A stretch of DNA of 64,000 bases, taken from Leptospira inadai serovar Lyme str. 10 (lineage in GTDB: Bacteria > Spirochaetota > Leptospiria > Leptospirales > Leptospiraceae). Positions 9,635 through 18,639 of the stretch are shown piece by piece. The position numbers and the translations under genes were made by a program. The stretch's first letter is position 1; every line of letters begins with the position of its first letter. The notes under the pieces were generated by a model that saw only the letters and a program-made list of their open reading frames with translations, was not told the DNA's origin and ran no database searches. The DNA lies in the NCBI RefSeq assembly GCF_000243675.2, contig NZ_AHMM02000006.1:248001-312000 (forward strand), read 5' to 3'.

Positions 9635-10606
9635 ATGGATTTAAATTTCAGTAATATCTACTCAGCGTTGCTAAGCCCGATTCGGATAATATTTCTCCCG
9701 TCGGTAAAAATATATTGGTTATATCTTTTAAGTTCCGTTATTATCACCGCATTTTTCATTCTTTGGCAAAAAATCCGCGTTAAAGATTTTAATGTCGGAA
9801 ATTATTTGAGTAAAATTTTATCCAGGGAGTATTGGCTACACAAATCGGCTTTAATAGATTATAAATATTATTTTTTAAATACGATTTTGTTCAGTTTTTA
9901 TTACGGCTATTTCGTTCTTTCCGGTGCGACCGTTTCGGCTTTTGTGAATAACGGTTTGGTTCGTTTATTCGGCGTGCTAGCGTATGAGATCCCCTTCGAC
10001 TCTTCCGTGCTAATCGTATTATATTCCATTCTATTTTGGCTGATGAACGACTTCGGAAGATTTCTTGCGCATTGGCTTTTGCATAAAAACTCTTTTTTTT
10101 GGGAGTTCCATAGACTCCATCATTCGGCGGAAGTTTTGAACCCACTAACGGTTTATCGAGTTCATCCTGTGGAGGCGATTCTCGTTAATTCTTTAGGGGC
10201 TTTTTTTTCGGGGATTGTTACCGGAGTCGCGATGTTTGCATTTCCGATGACAATTACGATGATTTCTTTTTTTGGCGTGAACGTAGGAATCTTCATTTTC
10301 AATCTATACGCAAATTTAAGACATTCGAATATTGCCATTCATTTTCCGAAATGGCTAAGTCATATCTTTTTAAGTCCCGCTCAGCATCAGATTCATCATA
10401 GCGTTGATGTTCGACTTCAAAATAAGAATATCGGAGTTACGTTTGCTTTCTGGGATTTGTTTTTAGGGAGTCTATATATTCCCGATCGGCATGAAACGGA
10501 GGAAATAACCTTCGGATTGCAGGATGCCAAGCAAGAGGATTTCGAGAATTTCTTCTCCATTTATTTTTTACCTTTTAAAAGGATTTTTGATATTCTTAAA
10601 AGATAG
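9635..10606 (+). CDS. Sterol desaturase / fatty acid hydroxylase superfamily membrane protein
   Basis: This is a 323-residue polytopic protein with hydrophobic segments near residues 20-50, 85-130 and 185-230. The di-iron histidine clusters of the superfamily are present: HWLLHK near residue 147, HRLHHS about 12 residues later, RVHPVE, and HQIHHS near residue 250. Members use O2 and a membrane di-iron centre to hydroxylate or desaturate sterols, fatty acids or alkylglycerols. The substrate is unknown here. It is followed by an acyl-CoA desaturase in the same orientation, so the region seems devoted to acyl-chain modification. Confidence 0.85.
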   Translation: MDLNFSNIYSALLSPIRIIFLPSVKIYWLYLLSSVIITAFFILWQKIRVKDFNVGNYLSKILSREYWLHKSALIDYKYYFLNTILFSFYYGYFVLSGATVSAFVNNGLVRLFGVLAYEIPFDSSVLIVLYSILFWLMNDFGRFLAHWLLHKNSFFWEFHRLHHSAEVLNPLTVYRVHPVEAILVNSLGAFFSGIVTGVAMFAFPMTITMISFFGVNVGIFIFNLYANLRHSNIAIHFPKWLSHIFLSPAQHQIHHSVDVRLQNKNIGVTFAFWDLFLGSLYIPDRHETEEITFGLQDAKQEDFENFFSIYFLPFKRIFDILKR

Positions 10607-10831
10607 ATTACGGTTATTTTTTCGAAAGTCGTTCGCTTGCATTGCGATCGGTTTTTTTTGTTCCTCTATTTGTATCTCCCATTGCCGGAAGCCAGCTTAT
10701 CCATACTTTCGATTTTAGAATGAGGGGAAATCCATTGACCTCTCCTTTGATCCGATTTATCGTAGGCCGAATCAATTTCAATCGAACGATCAGTCCGTCG
10801 ATTTTCGAACGAAATCTGAAAGGAGTAAGCG

Positions 10832-11650
10832 GTGATATTCATTTCGATTTTCTTTGCGGGTCATTGGTTACTTTCGGTTTTTGTTCAATCATTCTTTCTG
10901 CATAGATATTCCGCACATCGTATGTTCGAGATGAATCGGATTTGGGAAAGATTTTTCTACTTTTTCGCCTTTATCGTCCAAGGATCTTCATACTTAAATC
11001 CGCGAGCTTATGCAATCATTCATAGAATGCATCATGCCTATAGCGATTCCGAAAAGGATCCGGTTTCTCCCGTCATTTCAAAGGGCTTTTTCGATATGGT
11101 AAATAAGACGGCCATTGCTTTCAACGGGATTGCGAACGGGAGCGCGGAGGTCGAAACGAAATTCAAAGGCAATTATCCGGAGGTACCCCGGCTTGATAAA
11201 TTCGCGGATTCCTGGCCTGTCAGAATATTTTTCGGAAGTTGTTACACTTTATTTTATTTCGCGTTTGTACCGACCGATGCGACTTGGATGTACGTACTTC
11301 TCCCGATACATTATTTTATGGGACCCGTGCAAACTGCGATCGTAAATTGGTGCGGGCATAAGTACGGATATAAAAACCATCCGAAACACGGTGATCATTC
11401 CAAAAATACGCTGCCGATCGACGTTATTATCTTAGGTGAATTATACCAAAACAATCATCACGCTCATCCTAATTCGCCGAACTTCGCTTATCGTCGGTTT
11501 GAATTCGATCTTACCTATCAGATTATCAAACTGATGCACTTCTTAAAAATCATTGGGATACGCAGAGCAACGTGGACACGACAGGGAAAAAGGATAGTTC
11601 CCGGAACTATCCTTTTTCCGTCGAGCGATGCAGTCAAAGTTCGATTGTGA
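10832..11650 (+). CDS. Acyl-CoA (delta-9 type) fatty acid desaturase, paralogue 1
   Basis: The three histidine boxes of membrane acyl-CoA desaturases are seen: HRYSAH near residue 24, HRMHHAYSD near residue 67, and QNNHHAHP near residue 208, plus NWCGHKYGY. The enzyme would introduce a cis double bond into a membrane-bound acyl-CoA using a di-iron centre. GTG is the start, chosen because AGGAG precedes it by 6 nt. Compared with its paralogue at 13851-14636 the C-terminus is about 10 residues longer, and that extra stretch is encoded across a strong terminator-like hairpin (11585-11619). The true end could therefore have moved. It converges with the nitrobindin-like gene. Confidence 0.87.
   Translation: MIFISIFFAGHWLLSVFVQSFFLHRYSAHRMFEMNRIWERFFYFFAFIVQGSSYLNPRAYAIIHRMHHAYSDSEKDPVSPVISKGFFDMVNKTAIAFNGIANGSAEVETKFKGNYPEVPRLDKFADSWPVRIFFGSCYTLFYFAFVPTDATWMYVLLPIHYFMGPVQTAIVNWCGHKYGYKNHPKHGDHSKNTLPIDVIILGELYQNNHHAHPNSPNFAYRRFEFDLTYQIIKLMHFLKIIGIRRATWTRQGKRIVPGTILFPSSDAVKVRL
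11585..11619. terminator. Bidirectional intrinsic terminator-like hairpin inside the desaturase 3' end
   Basis: Two exactly complementary 17-nt arms (GGAAAAAGGATAGTTCC and its complement) are separated by one base. Read on either strand, the GC part GGATAGTT/AACTATCC is preceded by A5 and followed by T5, the form of a bidirectional rho-independent terminator between convergent genes. It lies before, not after, the desaturase stop codon at 11648. Confidence 0.7.
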
Positions 11651-11729
11651 GCGCGGCTTTATCCACTACTTTAGAAAAGTACGAAATCGAATCGGAAGGC
11701 TCCGTGATATGCCGACAAGCTCATGCCTT

Positions 11730-12290
11730 TCATTTTTGCAGACGTAACGTATTATCGTCCGTATGAGTAAACGTTTTGTCGTAGATTTTCAGTACTGTCG
11801 ACTGCGAATAGGAAAGGAATTCGCCTCGGACCGTCAAAGTAATTTCGTACGAAAGCGTTTGGGCGGTGGAGTGCATAAACGGTGACTGTATGATTCCCCA
11901 GTCAGCATCGCCCGCTTTTGCCGATAGTTGAAGTCGGGTCGCACTTGCTTCCTGTTCCGATTTTTGAAATTGCCCGCCCGCGAGCACGCATACGCCGCGG
12001 GGAATCACGAAAGTATGAAAGATGTTGCGCGTTTTTTCTTCCCACATCCAATAGCCCGTTTGATCGTGAAAAACCTTACTGTCCGATTTTCTACTTACAA
12101 GTTGTCTATAATATAACCCGGCTAGGATTTGCGATTCTGCGTTAGTAGTTAAGCCGATAGGTTCGAATGAGATCGATTCAAAATAAGGATTTACTTCTTG
12201 GCCTACAGGAAGTGGAGAAATGTCCAATCCTTTATCTCCCTGCCAATGACCGATCAGTGCGGATAGGGGACCGTATATGGTTTCTGTCAT
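11730..12290 (-). CDS. Nitrobindin-like heme-binding beta-barrel (FABP-like) protein
   Basis: This is a 186-residue soluble protein. The N-terminal GHWQGDKG resembles the GTWxGxG motif of nitrobindin/THAP4-type ten-stranded barrels, followed by alternating strands (ILAGLYYRQLV, TGYWMWEEKTRNIFHTFVIPRG). Proteins of this family bind haem b or hydrophobic ligands and some react with NO or peroxynitrite. The distal function here is unproven. AAGGATG precedes the start ATG. It faces desaturase 1 and appears to share its terminator. Confidence 0.7.
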   Translation of the reverse strand: MTETIYGPLSALIGHWQGDKGLDISPLPVGQEVNPYFESISFEPIGLTTNAESQILAGLYYRQLVSRKSDSKVFHDQTGYWMWEEKTRNIFHTFVIPRGVCVLAGGQFQKSEQEASATRLQLSAKAGDADWGIIQSPFMHSTAQTLSYEITLTVRGEFLSYSQSTVLKIYDKTFTHTDDNTLRLQK

Positions 12291-12596
12291 TATTCATCCT
12301 TGTTGGAAATTGTATACCGATTATCAATCCTGTCCGCGATCGGTAAACAAGAATACTCCTCAAGGTCGGGATCGGCTCGATCCAACTCTAAAGATCAATA
12401 AAGCATTTATAATATTAGAGATTGTCGTTCGGTTAAAAGAGGACCTACAGATCCGTAGGTCCTTACATATTCCGAGTTTTATTTCGTCCGTATTCTTGGA
12501 GCTTTGCAACGCAAGCGGAATGGAAAACGGATCGTGAATAGATCCTGAACTTTGACCTCGGATAGAAATTCCGAGAAGTACTTTGTAGTTTAAAGT
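12291..12596. other. Intergenic region with a perfect hairpin at 12440-12463
   Basis: No gene is evident. AGGACCTAC (12440-12448) and GTAGGTCCT (12455-12463) form a perfect 9-bp stem with a 6-nt loop. On the minus strand the stem is followed by CTTTTAA, so it could end transcription of the small membrane protein gene at 12597. A weaker 6-bp stem CTCGGA/TCCGAG lies at 12557-12575. Confidence 0.5.
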
Positions 12597-12803
12597 TTAG
12601 GCGTTTTTCCGTCTAGAGTCGTTACTTAAACCCAGGACTTGATAGATCGGGCACCATCCGATCAAGCCCGTTAAAAACGGAATTTGACCGACAATGACCG
12701 CAATAATTCCCAAGGAATTATGCGCCCAAAATCCCCAAGCTACCAGCGCTAATCCTAGGATGGTTCTTGCGGATCTATCGAACATTCCTTCATTGATTTT
12801 CAT
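12597..12803 (-). CDS. Small DUF2892-type inner-membrane protein, 68 aa
   Basis: The protein has the short DUF2892 layout: an N-terminal MKINEGMFDRSAR segment, then two hydrophobic helices separated by a turn (LGLALVAWGFWA and IIAVIVGQIPFLTGLIGWCPIY). The GWCPIYQVLG motif is typical. The family is often linked with rhodanese and sulfur-stress proteins, but its function is unknown. GGAGGAAG precedes the ATG with good spacing. Confidence 0.85.
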   Translation of the reverse strand: MKINEGMFDRSARTILGLALVAWGFWAHNSLGIIAVIVGQIPFLTGLIGWCPIYQVLGLSNDSRRKNA

Positions 12804-13074
12804 TGTCTTCCTCCCCGTACGCGTATTAATTATGGCACTAAAGGAATCATTGTCAAGTTTTACCGATCGTAAGATCCGATAGGAATCCCTGATTCTTATT
12901 AACCGGATTGAAAGAATATATTAAAATAGATTTTTGTAATATTTCCGGTAATTTTTACGCCTCGGCTAAAGAGCTAAGTCATATCGACCTCGCCCTGAAT
13001 CGTTCGGGAATCTTTTGGTCGAACGCCCTCGATTCGAAATCTCGGGCGATTTAGGAGAAATTCCTTTTTAAGGA

Positions 13075-13665
13075 TTAATTCTTAAACGGCATTTCTCCTA
13101 AATAATCCTTTTTGCCCACATCGACTCCGTTGTGTCGTAGAATATCGTATGCGGTTGTAACATGAAAATACATATTCGGAATAGCGTGCTGAATAACGTA
13201 TTCCAATCCGGTTAAATATTTTCCTTCCCAACGAGGTTGCGAGATTCTTCTGCTGTTGGCTTCGCTAAATTCTCCGGCGGAAAAAGTTCCTAGATATTTG
13301 ACTACTTCGTCGATTCTAGTTTTCAATTCGGGAAGGGTTTTTTCTTGGTCCTCATGGACGGGGGCTTGCTTCCCTGTCAAACGGGCAGATGCGAGTTTCG
13401 CAGTGTCGCAGGCAATTTGAATCTGTCTTATAAGATTGAACTGATCCGGGGCTAGTCGGGCATTTAACAGGACTTCGATGTCGATTTTTTTGGTCTCGGC
13501 AAAATGGGTCGCTTTATCTAGAATTCGGCTTAGATTTTGCAGCATTTTGGTAAATTGCGGTACGGTGATTTCGTATATCATTGATCCATCCATACGATCC
13601 ATTGAAGGAGGAAACGAGGAGTCAGCAAGTCTTTTACTCGAACGAGTCGCGCTAGACTTTGGCAT
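13075..13665 (-). CDS. DUF1993 family protein
   Basis: From MIYEITVPQFTKML onward the protein matches the DUF1993 helical-bundle pattern (DinB-like fold): LNARLAPDQFNL, a tandem of helices, and the C-terminal HAIPNMYFHVTTAYDILRHNG. The function of the family is unknown. Upstream of that methionine are 28 extra residues that do not look like the family, so translation may begin at the ATG ending at 13581. No start has a clear Shine-Dalgarno sequence, except a weak AGGA close to the longest one. Confidence 0.75.
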   Translation of the reverse strand: MPKSSATRSSKRLADSSFPPSMDRMDGSMIYEITVPQFTKMLQNLSRILDKATHFAETKKIDIEVLLNARLAPDQFNLIRQIQIACDTAKLASARLTGKQAPVHEDQEKTLPELKTRIDEVVKYLGTFSAGEFSEANSRRISQPRWEGKYLTGLEYVIQHAIPNMYFHVTTAYDILRHNGVDVGKKDYLGEMPFKN

Positions 13666-13850
13666 ATTCCTGAATCATCGATGCGCTTTTCGTGGATCGA
13701 TCCGTCGATCCGAAACCGTTCCATATATTACAATCAATCTTTTTAGATCGAAATGATCGTCCGTTTCTGCAACACTTTCCGGAAATAGAGCTCAGATAGG
13801 GTGAGATTTAGTCTTCTATTCTCGGAATATAAATCGGAAAGGAGTTCCGC

Positions 13851-14636
13851 ATGCCGATTATCTTGAGTTTTTTTATTGGACATTGGTTTCTTTCAACCTT
13901 CCTTCAATCTTTTTTTCAGCATCGTTACTCCGCACATCAAATGTTCATACTGAGTCCTTTCTGGCAAAAATTCTTTTATGTTCTAACGTTCCTCGTACAA
14001 GGATCCTCGTTTTTAAATCCAAGAACATACGCGATTCTGCATAGAAAGCACCATGCATTCAGCGACACTTTGAAAGACCCCCATTCACCGGTCACTTCCA
14101 GGAATTTTATAGATATGCTTTTAAAAACGGCAAACGGATACGATGATATTCGAAATTATAAAACCGACGTAGAAAAGGAATTTAAAGGACATTACCCGGA
14201 AATGCCCGCATTAGATAAATATGCGGAGTCGATTTGGGTAAGACTCATATTCGTTTCCTTATATTCGGTTTTCTATATTCATTTTGTACCGGAAAATGCG
14301 TCCTGGCTTTATGCTCTTTTACCGATTCATTTCTTTATGGCGAAAATTCAAGGATCCATCGTTAATTGGTGCGGCCACCTTTACGGGTATCGTAACCATT
14401 CCAAAAACCCGGACAATTCGCGTAACACTCTGTCGATCGATTTTCTCATTTTAGGTGAGCTCTATCAAAACAATCATCATGCTCATCCTAATTCTCCTAA
14501 TTTTGCCTTTAAATGGTTCGAGATCGATTTTACTTTCCAAATATTGAAAGTTTTACATTTTCTTAAAATAGTCAGAATTCAAAGAGCGGTTTGGTCGGAA
14601 CGGGGAAGAACCGTCCTTCCCGGTTCCGCGGTTTAG
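13851..14636 (+). CDS. Acyl-CoA fatty acid desaturase, paralogue 2
   Basis: This is a clear paralogue of the gene at 10832, with the same histidine boxes: HRYSAH near residue 25, HRKHHAFSD near 66 and QNNHHAHP near 207, and four hydrophobic segments. AAAGGAG precedes the ATG by about 6 nt. Both copies keep all metal-ligand histidines, so both should be active. They may act on different chain lengths or under different conditions such as temperature, which is inference. A terminator-like hairpin follows at 14706-14737. Confidence 0.87.
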   Translation: MPIILSFFIGHWFLSTFLQSFFQHRYSAHQMFILSPFWQKFFYVLTFLVQGSSFLNPRTYAILHRKHHAFSDTLKDPHSPVTSRNFIDMLLKTANGYDDIRNYKTDVEKEFKGHYPEMPALDKYAESIWVRLIFVSLYSVFYIHFVPENASWLYALLPIHFFMAKIQGSIVNWCGHLYGYRNHSKNPDNSRNTLSIDFLILGELYQNNHHAHPNSPNFAFKWFEIDFTFQILKVLHFLKIVRIQRAVWSERGRTVLPGSAV

Positions 14637-15297
14637 AGCAAGTCCGAGCGCTTCGAGGATTACGGTAATGGCCTCGCCGGTTTCGAGGCGGTTCGTTAGG
14701 AATTGAAATCTCCGGTCGTTTCGAACGCCGGGGATTTTAGCGGAGTAACGTCTATCGTGTGGAATCCGCTCTATGGAGGAATTTACCTTAGCAAAAGTAA
14801 CGTTCCCTAGCTCGAATCTAATTTTATCCCTTTCGGAATACTCTTGCGAAGTCGGCCACTGCCCGCAATTTCGGGAAAATTCCTTTACGCAAGCCGAGAT
14901 CGTCTTCCTAGGGTCTTTTCCGCTCCATTATTTCTCTTGTGCGACCGTAAATTTGGAAGATGCTCGGGTTCGAATTTAAAGTCCACCAGACAAAATAGCA
15001 TTGCAAAAAATATGCGAAAGATTTTAAAAAGGTTAGATTGAATCGGAATGCAAGGCGATTCATGGATTGGTTGCTATAGTAAGGTCCTTCGTTCCCTTAA
15101 TAATACGAATATTTTATACTGCCTCGCAAAATTCAGCTCCAGGAATGTTCGATACTATGACTCTATGCAAGATATTTTTATGAATTTTACAAAACTCTTC
15201 CGACAAGAGGAGAAGCTTTCTAACAAGAATTCAAAAAAAATCAAAAACCTTTTTCACGAAAAATCCCATTTGAAAATTCGATTATGCGGAGGCGACA
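14637..15297. other. Intergenic region, 661 bp, no convincing gene
   Basis: Short open frames exist, but none has a ribosome binding site or protein-like composition. The 5' part holds two hairpins, GCCTCG/CGAGGC at 14671-14689 and the larger one at 14706-14737. The 3' part is AT-rich and leads to the GGAGG ribosome binding site of the 7TM protein. Confidence 0.55.
14706..14737 (+). terminator. Terminator-like hairpin after desaturase 2
   Basis: AAATCTCCGG and CCGGGGATTT pair with one G-T wobble. An inner CGTT/AACG stem with a TCG loop extends the structure, and a short T run lies at its 3' edge. It sits 70 nt after the desaturase stop codon. Confidence 0.5.
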
Positions 15298-16218
15298 TTG
15301 GCCCTATTGACTTTTATCCTACTTTTTTCTTCAGCAGTTATTTTTTATAAATTTTCGAATAAAAATACTCTATCCTATGCGTTCACACTTTTAACTTTGT
15401 GCCTGGCATTTTGGGGCTTGTTTCTATTCCTTTGCGATATTCGGTTTCCCGCTCGGATTCGAATTCCAATCATAGATTTTATCACCGTTTTTCCTCTACC
15501 GATTCCGATTCTAGTAACCTATATCACTCACAATTACACGCGACCCAATGATCTTTCTTCGCCTCCTTTAATCGCTATTATCGCTCATATTCTGTTATTG
15601 GGGTTTTTTATTTGGTTTTCTTGGGAAGGGAAAGTGACTCCCTTTAGGCTGGAAAACGAAGAAGTAGTCTACAGAGGTAGTCTGTACTATTATCTATATT
15701 GCGGTTATTTGTACGGCTCCATATTTATCGCCTTAGTTTTAATAATACGGAATATATTCGATGACGAATATTTTGTCCGACTTCATTCGATTTACATGTT
15801 TGCCGGAATTGCAATCGGCTTATTTATCTCCACGGTTCTCACGGTTGTCTTACCGTTACTCGGAATATCTTTGAACTCGATATCGGTCATCGGATTACTT
15901 ATTTTTCTATGGCTAACCTGGATTCCGATCGCTCATTTCAGACTTTTTAATATAGAACTTGTGGATTTTAAGCAGGATTTTCGAAATCCTAGAATTTCTA
16001 CCGCGATCCTATCAATTAACCGATATCTATTAAATAAGTTAAATCCCGTCAAATATAAGGAAATCTGCGATCAATTTGAAAATATCCGAAGAGAAGAAGT
16101 TTACGCTTTGCAAGCGGAAATGCTTTTGGAGACCTCGTACGGTAAAAAGGGAAGCATTTCGGATCAGGTTCGCATGTATGCGAAGAAAATAACCGACCTT
16201 TTTATCGGTTCAAAATAA
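15298..16218 (+). CDS. 7TM receptor-like membrane protein without output domain, paralogue 1
   Basis: TTG is the start: GGAGG ends 5 nt upstream, and the aligned paralogue starts at the equivalent place. Residues 1-215 contain seven or eight hydrophobic helices in the pattern of the 7TM sensor found at the N-terminus of some histidine kinases. About 90 soluble residues follow (DFRNPRISTAILSINRYLL, YALQAEMLLE), with no kinase, GGDEF or other known output domain. It probably senses a membrane or lipid signal and acts through a partner. The adjacent XRE gene and a second copy at 16863 suggest one module. This is inference. Confidence 0.7.
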   Translation: MALLTFILLFSSAVIFYKFSNKNTLSYAFTLLTLCLAFWGLFLFLCDIRFPARIRIPIIDFITVFPLPIPILVTYITHNYTRPNDLSSPPLIAIIAHILLLGFFIWFSWEGKVTPFRLENEEVVYRGSLYYYLYCGYLYGSIFIALVLIIRNIFDDEYFVRLHSIYMFAGIAIGLFISTVLTVVLPLLGISLNSISVIGLLIFLWLTWIPIAHFRLFNIELVDFKQDFRNPRISTAILSINRYLLNKLNPVKYKEICDQFENIRREEVYALQAEMLLETSYGKKGSISDQVRMYAKKITDLFIGSK

Positions 16219-16258
16219 TAAATCGCCCGTTTCGTTCCAAGTCGGTTCGAACCATTGA

Positions 16259-16675
16259 TTATTTTGAACGCAATTTGTGATCACCTTCTTTCTTTGCCAG
16301 CGACTCGATGAGCAAAAAGACGGCTTCTCGATCGGAATCGGAAAGTTCGGAAAGCAAGAGTAAAACGTAGCGAGAAGCGCTTGTTTTCGAAATTAATCGC
16401 AAAAATTCTTCCTGATCTTTCGGGTTCCGGATTTCGTAAGATCGATTCATCAACCCTGTCGGTTTAGTTCCGTCTATCAGCCATTCGGCTCGATATCCCG
16501 TCGCTTTTTCGATCTTTAACGCGATTGAATAGGATAGAGGCTGTTTACTTGATTCGATCAAACTTAGCATCGCTTGCGTTATTTCGACGAATTCCGCAAA
16601 TTCTTTTTGATTGAATTCTTTGTTTAGTCCGTGTAATCGCACGAATTTTATTCGTTCTCCCGCTGTCTTTGACAT
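16259..16675 (-). CDS. XRE (Cro/CI) family transcriptional regulator
   Basis: This is a 138-residue protein with an N-terminal helix-turn-helix (residues ~6-62: NQKEFAEFVEITQAMLSLIESSKQPLS, with the recognition helix around QAMLSLIE). A C-terminal helical part (about residues 85-130) probably dimerises the protein. It lies between two 7TM paralogues and is divergent from the second. The AT-rich gap upstream (16676-16862) contains dyads annotated separately, so autoregulation and control of the 16863 gene are plausible. Confidence 0.85.
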   Translation of the reverse strand: MSKTAGERIKFVRLHGLNKEFNQKEFAEFVEITQAMLSLIESSKQPLSYSIALKIEKATGYRAEWLIDGTKPTGLMNRSYEIRNPKDQEEFLRLISKTSASRYVLLLLSELSDSDREAVFLLIESLAKKEGDHKLRSK

Positions 16676-16695
16676 ATAAATTATTTATATAAAAG

Positions 16696-16716
16696 AATTG
16701 TCAAAATTTAACAATT
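16696..16716. promoter_or_regulatory. Candidate XRE operator AATTGT-N9-ACAATT
   Basis: AATTGT (16696-16701) and ACAATT (16711-16716) are exact complements separated by nine bases, 21 nt upstream of the XRE start codon. The spacing is similar to that of operators bound by XRE dimers. Confidence 0.4.
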
Positions 16717-16720
16717 TATA

Positions 16721-16742
16721 CATATATGAAAAAACATATATG
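16721..16742. promoter_or_regulatory. Duplicated palindrome CATATATG in divergent promoter region
   Basis: Two identical 8-bp palindromes CATATATG (16721-16728 and 16735-16742) are separated by six A residues in the intergenic region between the XRE gene and the second 7TM gene. They could be operator half-sites or promoter elements. Confidence 0.35.
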
Positions 16743-16862
16743 GCAATTTCAAGCAAATTAACAATGGAAAATGTTCTAATCCGGTTCTGCGGCTTAAAAA
16801 CGGATCATTCGCTTAGTTTCAACGGATTAAAGTTTGCCCGTAGAGGACTTTGGTGAGTTGAA

Positions 16863-17789
16863 ATGGAGGCAAGCTTGGTTATTTTTACCTTTATTTTGCT
16901 TTCCTTAGCGGCGATCTGCTTTTACAGATGGTCGGAAAGAAATTTACTCAGTTTTTCTTTTTCGTTACTGACGTTCTTACTGGCCGTATGGTGTGCTCTT
17001 TTAACCTTGAGTGAAATTCCTTTCCCGAAATCGGTTCAAACATTCCTTGTGAATATAATTCCGATTCCGGTTATCTACATTCCAATATTGTTAACCTATA
17101 TCATTTTCAATTATACGAGACCGCATTCATTAATATGGCCGCCTTCTTTATTCAATGCATTTCACGTTATTACGATTTTGTTCTTTTCTTGGTTTGCATT
17201 TAAAGGGATAGTCGGTCCTTATCAAATGAAGGATGGTTTGAAAGTTTTCCATCCAGGGCCCCTTTATTATGCGGCTTGCGCGTACATTTATATTTCGATC
17301 TTTGCCTGTGCGGCTGTACTTGCGCGTAATATTTTTAAGGGAAATTATTTCGTTAGATTGCATTCCATTTATTTATTTACGGGGGTAATGCTTGGCGGAG
17401 TCGTATCCGCCGTTTTCGTAATAGTGCTTCCGTTATACGGAATTTCCTTAAGATTCATGGCGGTATTAGGAATACTCGTGTTCCTTTGGTTTGCTTGGAT
17501 TCCGATCACTAAATACAGGTTATTCGACATCGAATTGGCCGATTTCAAGTGCGATCTTCGCAGTCCCCGGTTATCCTCCGCGATAGTATCCGTCAATCGC
17601 TATCTATTGAATACGCTGGATCCGAAGGCCTTCAAGGAACTTTGCGATCAATTCGAAGTTAAGAGACAAAATGAAATCTACGCTTTGCAGGCAGAAATGC
17701 TTTTGGAAGTCCACTACGGTAAGGAAGGAGGCGTTTCCGATCATGTTAGCAAGTATGCTAAGAAAGTAAGTAACCTTTTTTTAAGCTAG
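16863..17789 (+). CDS. 7TM receptor-like membrane protein without output domain, paralogue 2
   Basis: At 308 residues it aligns end to end with the protein at 15298. Shared stretches include YTRP in a loop, YFVRLHSIY, WIPI, and a tail with NRYLLN and YALQAEMLLE. The membrane part covers residues ~1-215 and the soluble tail ~215-308; no catalytic domain is present. The conserved cytoplasmic tail must be the signalling element, perhaps a docking site. The ATG is preceded by GGTGAG. It is divergent from the XRE gene. Confidence 0.7.
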   Translation: MEASLVIFTFILLSLAAICFYRWSERNLLSFSFSLLTFLLAVWCALLTLSEIPFPKSVQTFLVNIIPIPVIYIPILLTYIIFNYTRPHSLIWPPSLFNAFHVITILFFSWFAFKGIVGPYQMKDGLKVFHPGPLYYAACAYIYISIFACAAVLARNIFKGNYFVRLHSIYLFTGVMLGGVVSAVFVIVLPLYGISLRFMAVLGILVFLWFAWIPITKYRLFDIELADFKCDLRSPRLSSAIVSVNRYLLNTLDPKAFKELCDQFEVKRQNEIYALQAEMLLEVHYGKEGGVSDHVSKYAKKVSNLFLS

Positions 17790-18264
17790 AATCGGTACAA
17801 CCCTAAATCTTCGATTCGGATACGATTTTCCATCGGAGATTGAATTCCTGTTTTCGAAAAATTTAAATACCTTTTCCGATCAACCTTGAACCTGTCTTTA
17901 GCACCGAATCATTCCGTTTTAAGGTCTATTTTCTCCGGGCGAAAGTTAATTGTGAAACCGTAATTCTTTCCGATCCGCATTGATAACCGTTTCCGTCCTC
18001 TAGTTTGAAGCATTGTCTATTCTGGACCTTTATTCCCGGAAATTTTTCGAATACGGATCACGGGCAATTCGACCGAATGATCAAGCTATTATTTTAGCAT
18101 TTTGATAAAACAATAGCTTGATTAATGTTAAAATGTTTTTAATCGTGTTTATTAAGTAATGTGGGGCTACCGGGAGTGTTATAGACATTTTAATTTCTAT
18201 AATTCGGAGATATTCGACATTGGAAGAGTAAAGATCAGGATAGTGGATCTAATATAGTAATATT
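17790..18264. other. Intergenic region, 475 bp, with long inverted repeat
   Basis: No gene is recognised. The main structure is the 41-bp inverted repeat at 18081-18121. The 3' part is AT-rich and leads to a gene without a clear ribosome binding site. Confidence 0.5.
18081..18121. repeat. Long inverted repeat, 16-nt arms
   Basis: TCAAGCTATTATTTTA (18081-18096) and TAAAACAATAGCTTGA (18106-18121) are complementary at 15 of 16 positions with a 9-nt loop. Neither strand shows a typical terminator T-run after a GC stem, so it may be an operator for a large dimer or a structured RNA leader. The downstream start codon is 144 nt away. Confidence 0.5.
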
Positions 18265-18639
18265 ATGTATTTTGCGAAATGGTATAGTGTAGAGTATTTC
18301 GAAGAGAGACTGGGAAACGTATCCCAGGTTCAAGCCTTACGGAAAATTCTGACGATTCGGGATAAAACCTTCAGCTCAACGACTGGAAGAAAAACTTCGA
18401 GAATCTTAAAGAATCATATATTCATTTTTAGATTACTAATCAAAGCAAGATTGCAAAGCCGACAAATAAATTGGTTGCGTTCTCAAGTGCTGGAACAACT
18501 GAAGGAAATCGCCTCCTTAAAGGATGAAATGCGGTCCTTGCGATGGGAAGCGGCGAATTTGAGAAACGAGCTTTCATTAACTCGAAAAGCTCTTTCTTTT
18601 TTTAAGAATGTGAAAGGTATTTATGAAAAAGAATCTTAA
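18265..18639 (+). CDS. Hypothetical coiled-coil protein, 124 aa
   Basis: The family is not recognised. The middle is basic, and residues ~68-108 form a probable coiled coil (LRSQVLEQLKEIASLKDEM, LRWEAANLRNEL). There is no membrane helix or signal peptide. No Shine-Dalgarno sequence precedes the ATG, and another start is possible. It overlaps the following gene by 17 nt in a different frame, which suggests translational coupling and a joint function. Confidence 0.5.
   Translation: MYFAKWYSVEYFEERLGNVSQVQALRKILTIRDKTFSSTTGRKTSRILKNHIFIFRLLIKARLQSRQINWLRSQVLEQLKEIASLKDEMRSLRWEAANLRNELSLTRKALSFFKNVKGIYEKES

Noticed and set aside
14773..14979. 68-codon frame after the desaturase 2 terminator
   Set aside because: There is no Shine-Dalgarno sequence, no recognisable domain, and an unusual composition.
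15048..15350. Open frame of 100 codons overlapping the 7TM gene start
   Set aside because: It overlaps the 7TM gene in another frame and has a poor protein-like composition. The TTG at 15298 has a much better ribosome binding site.
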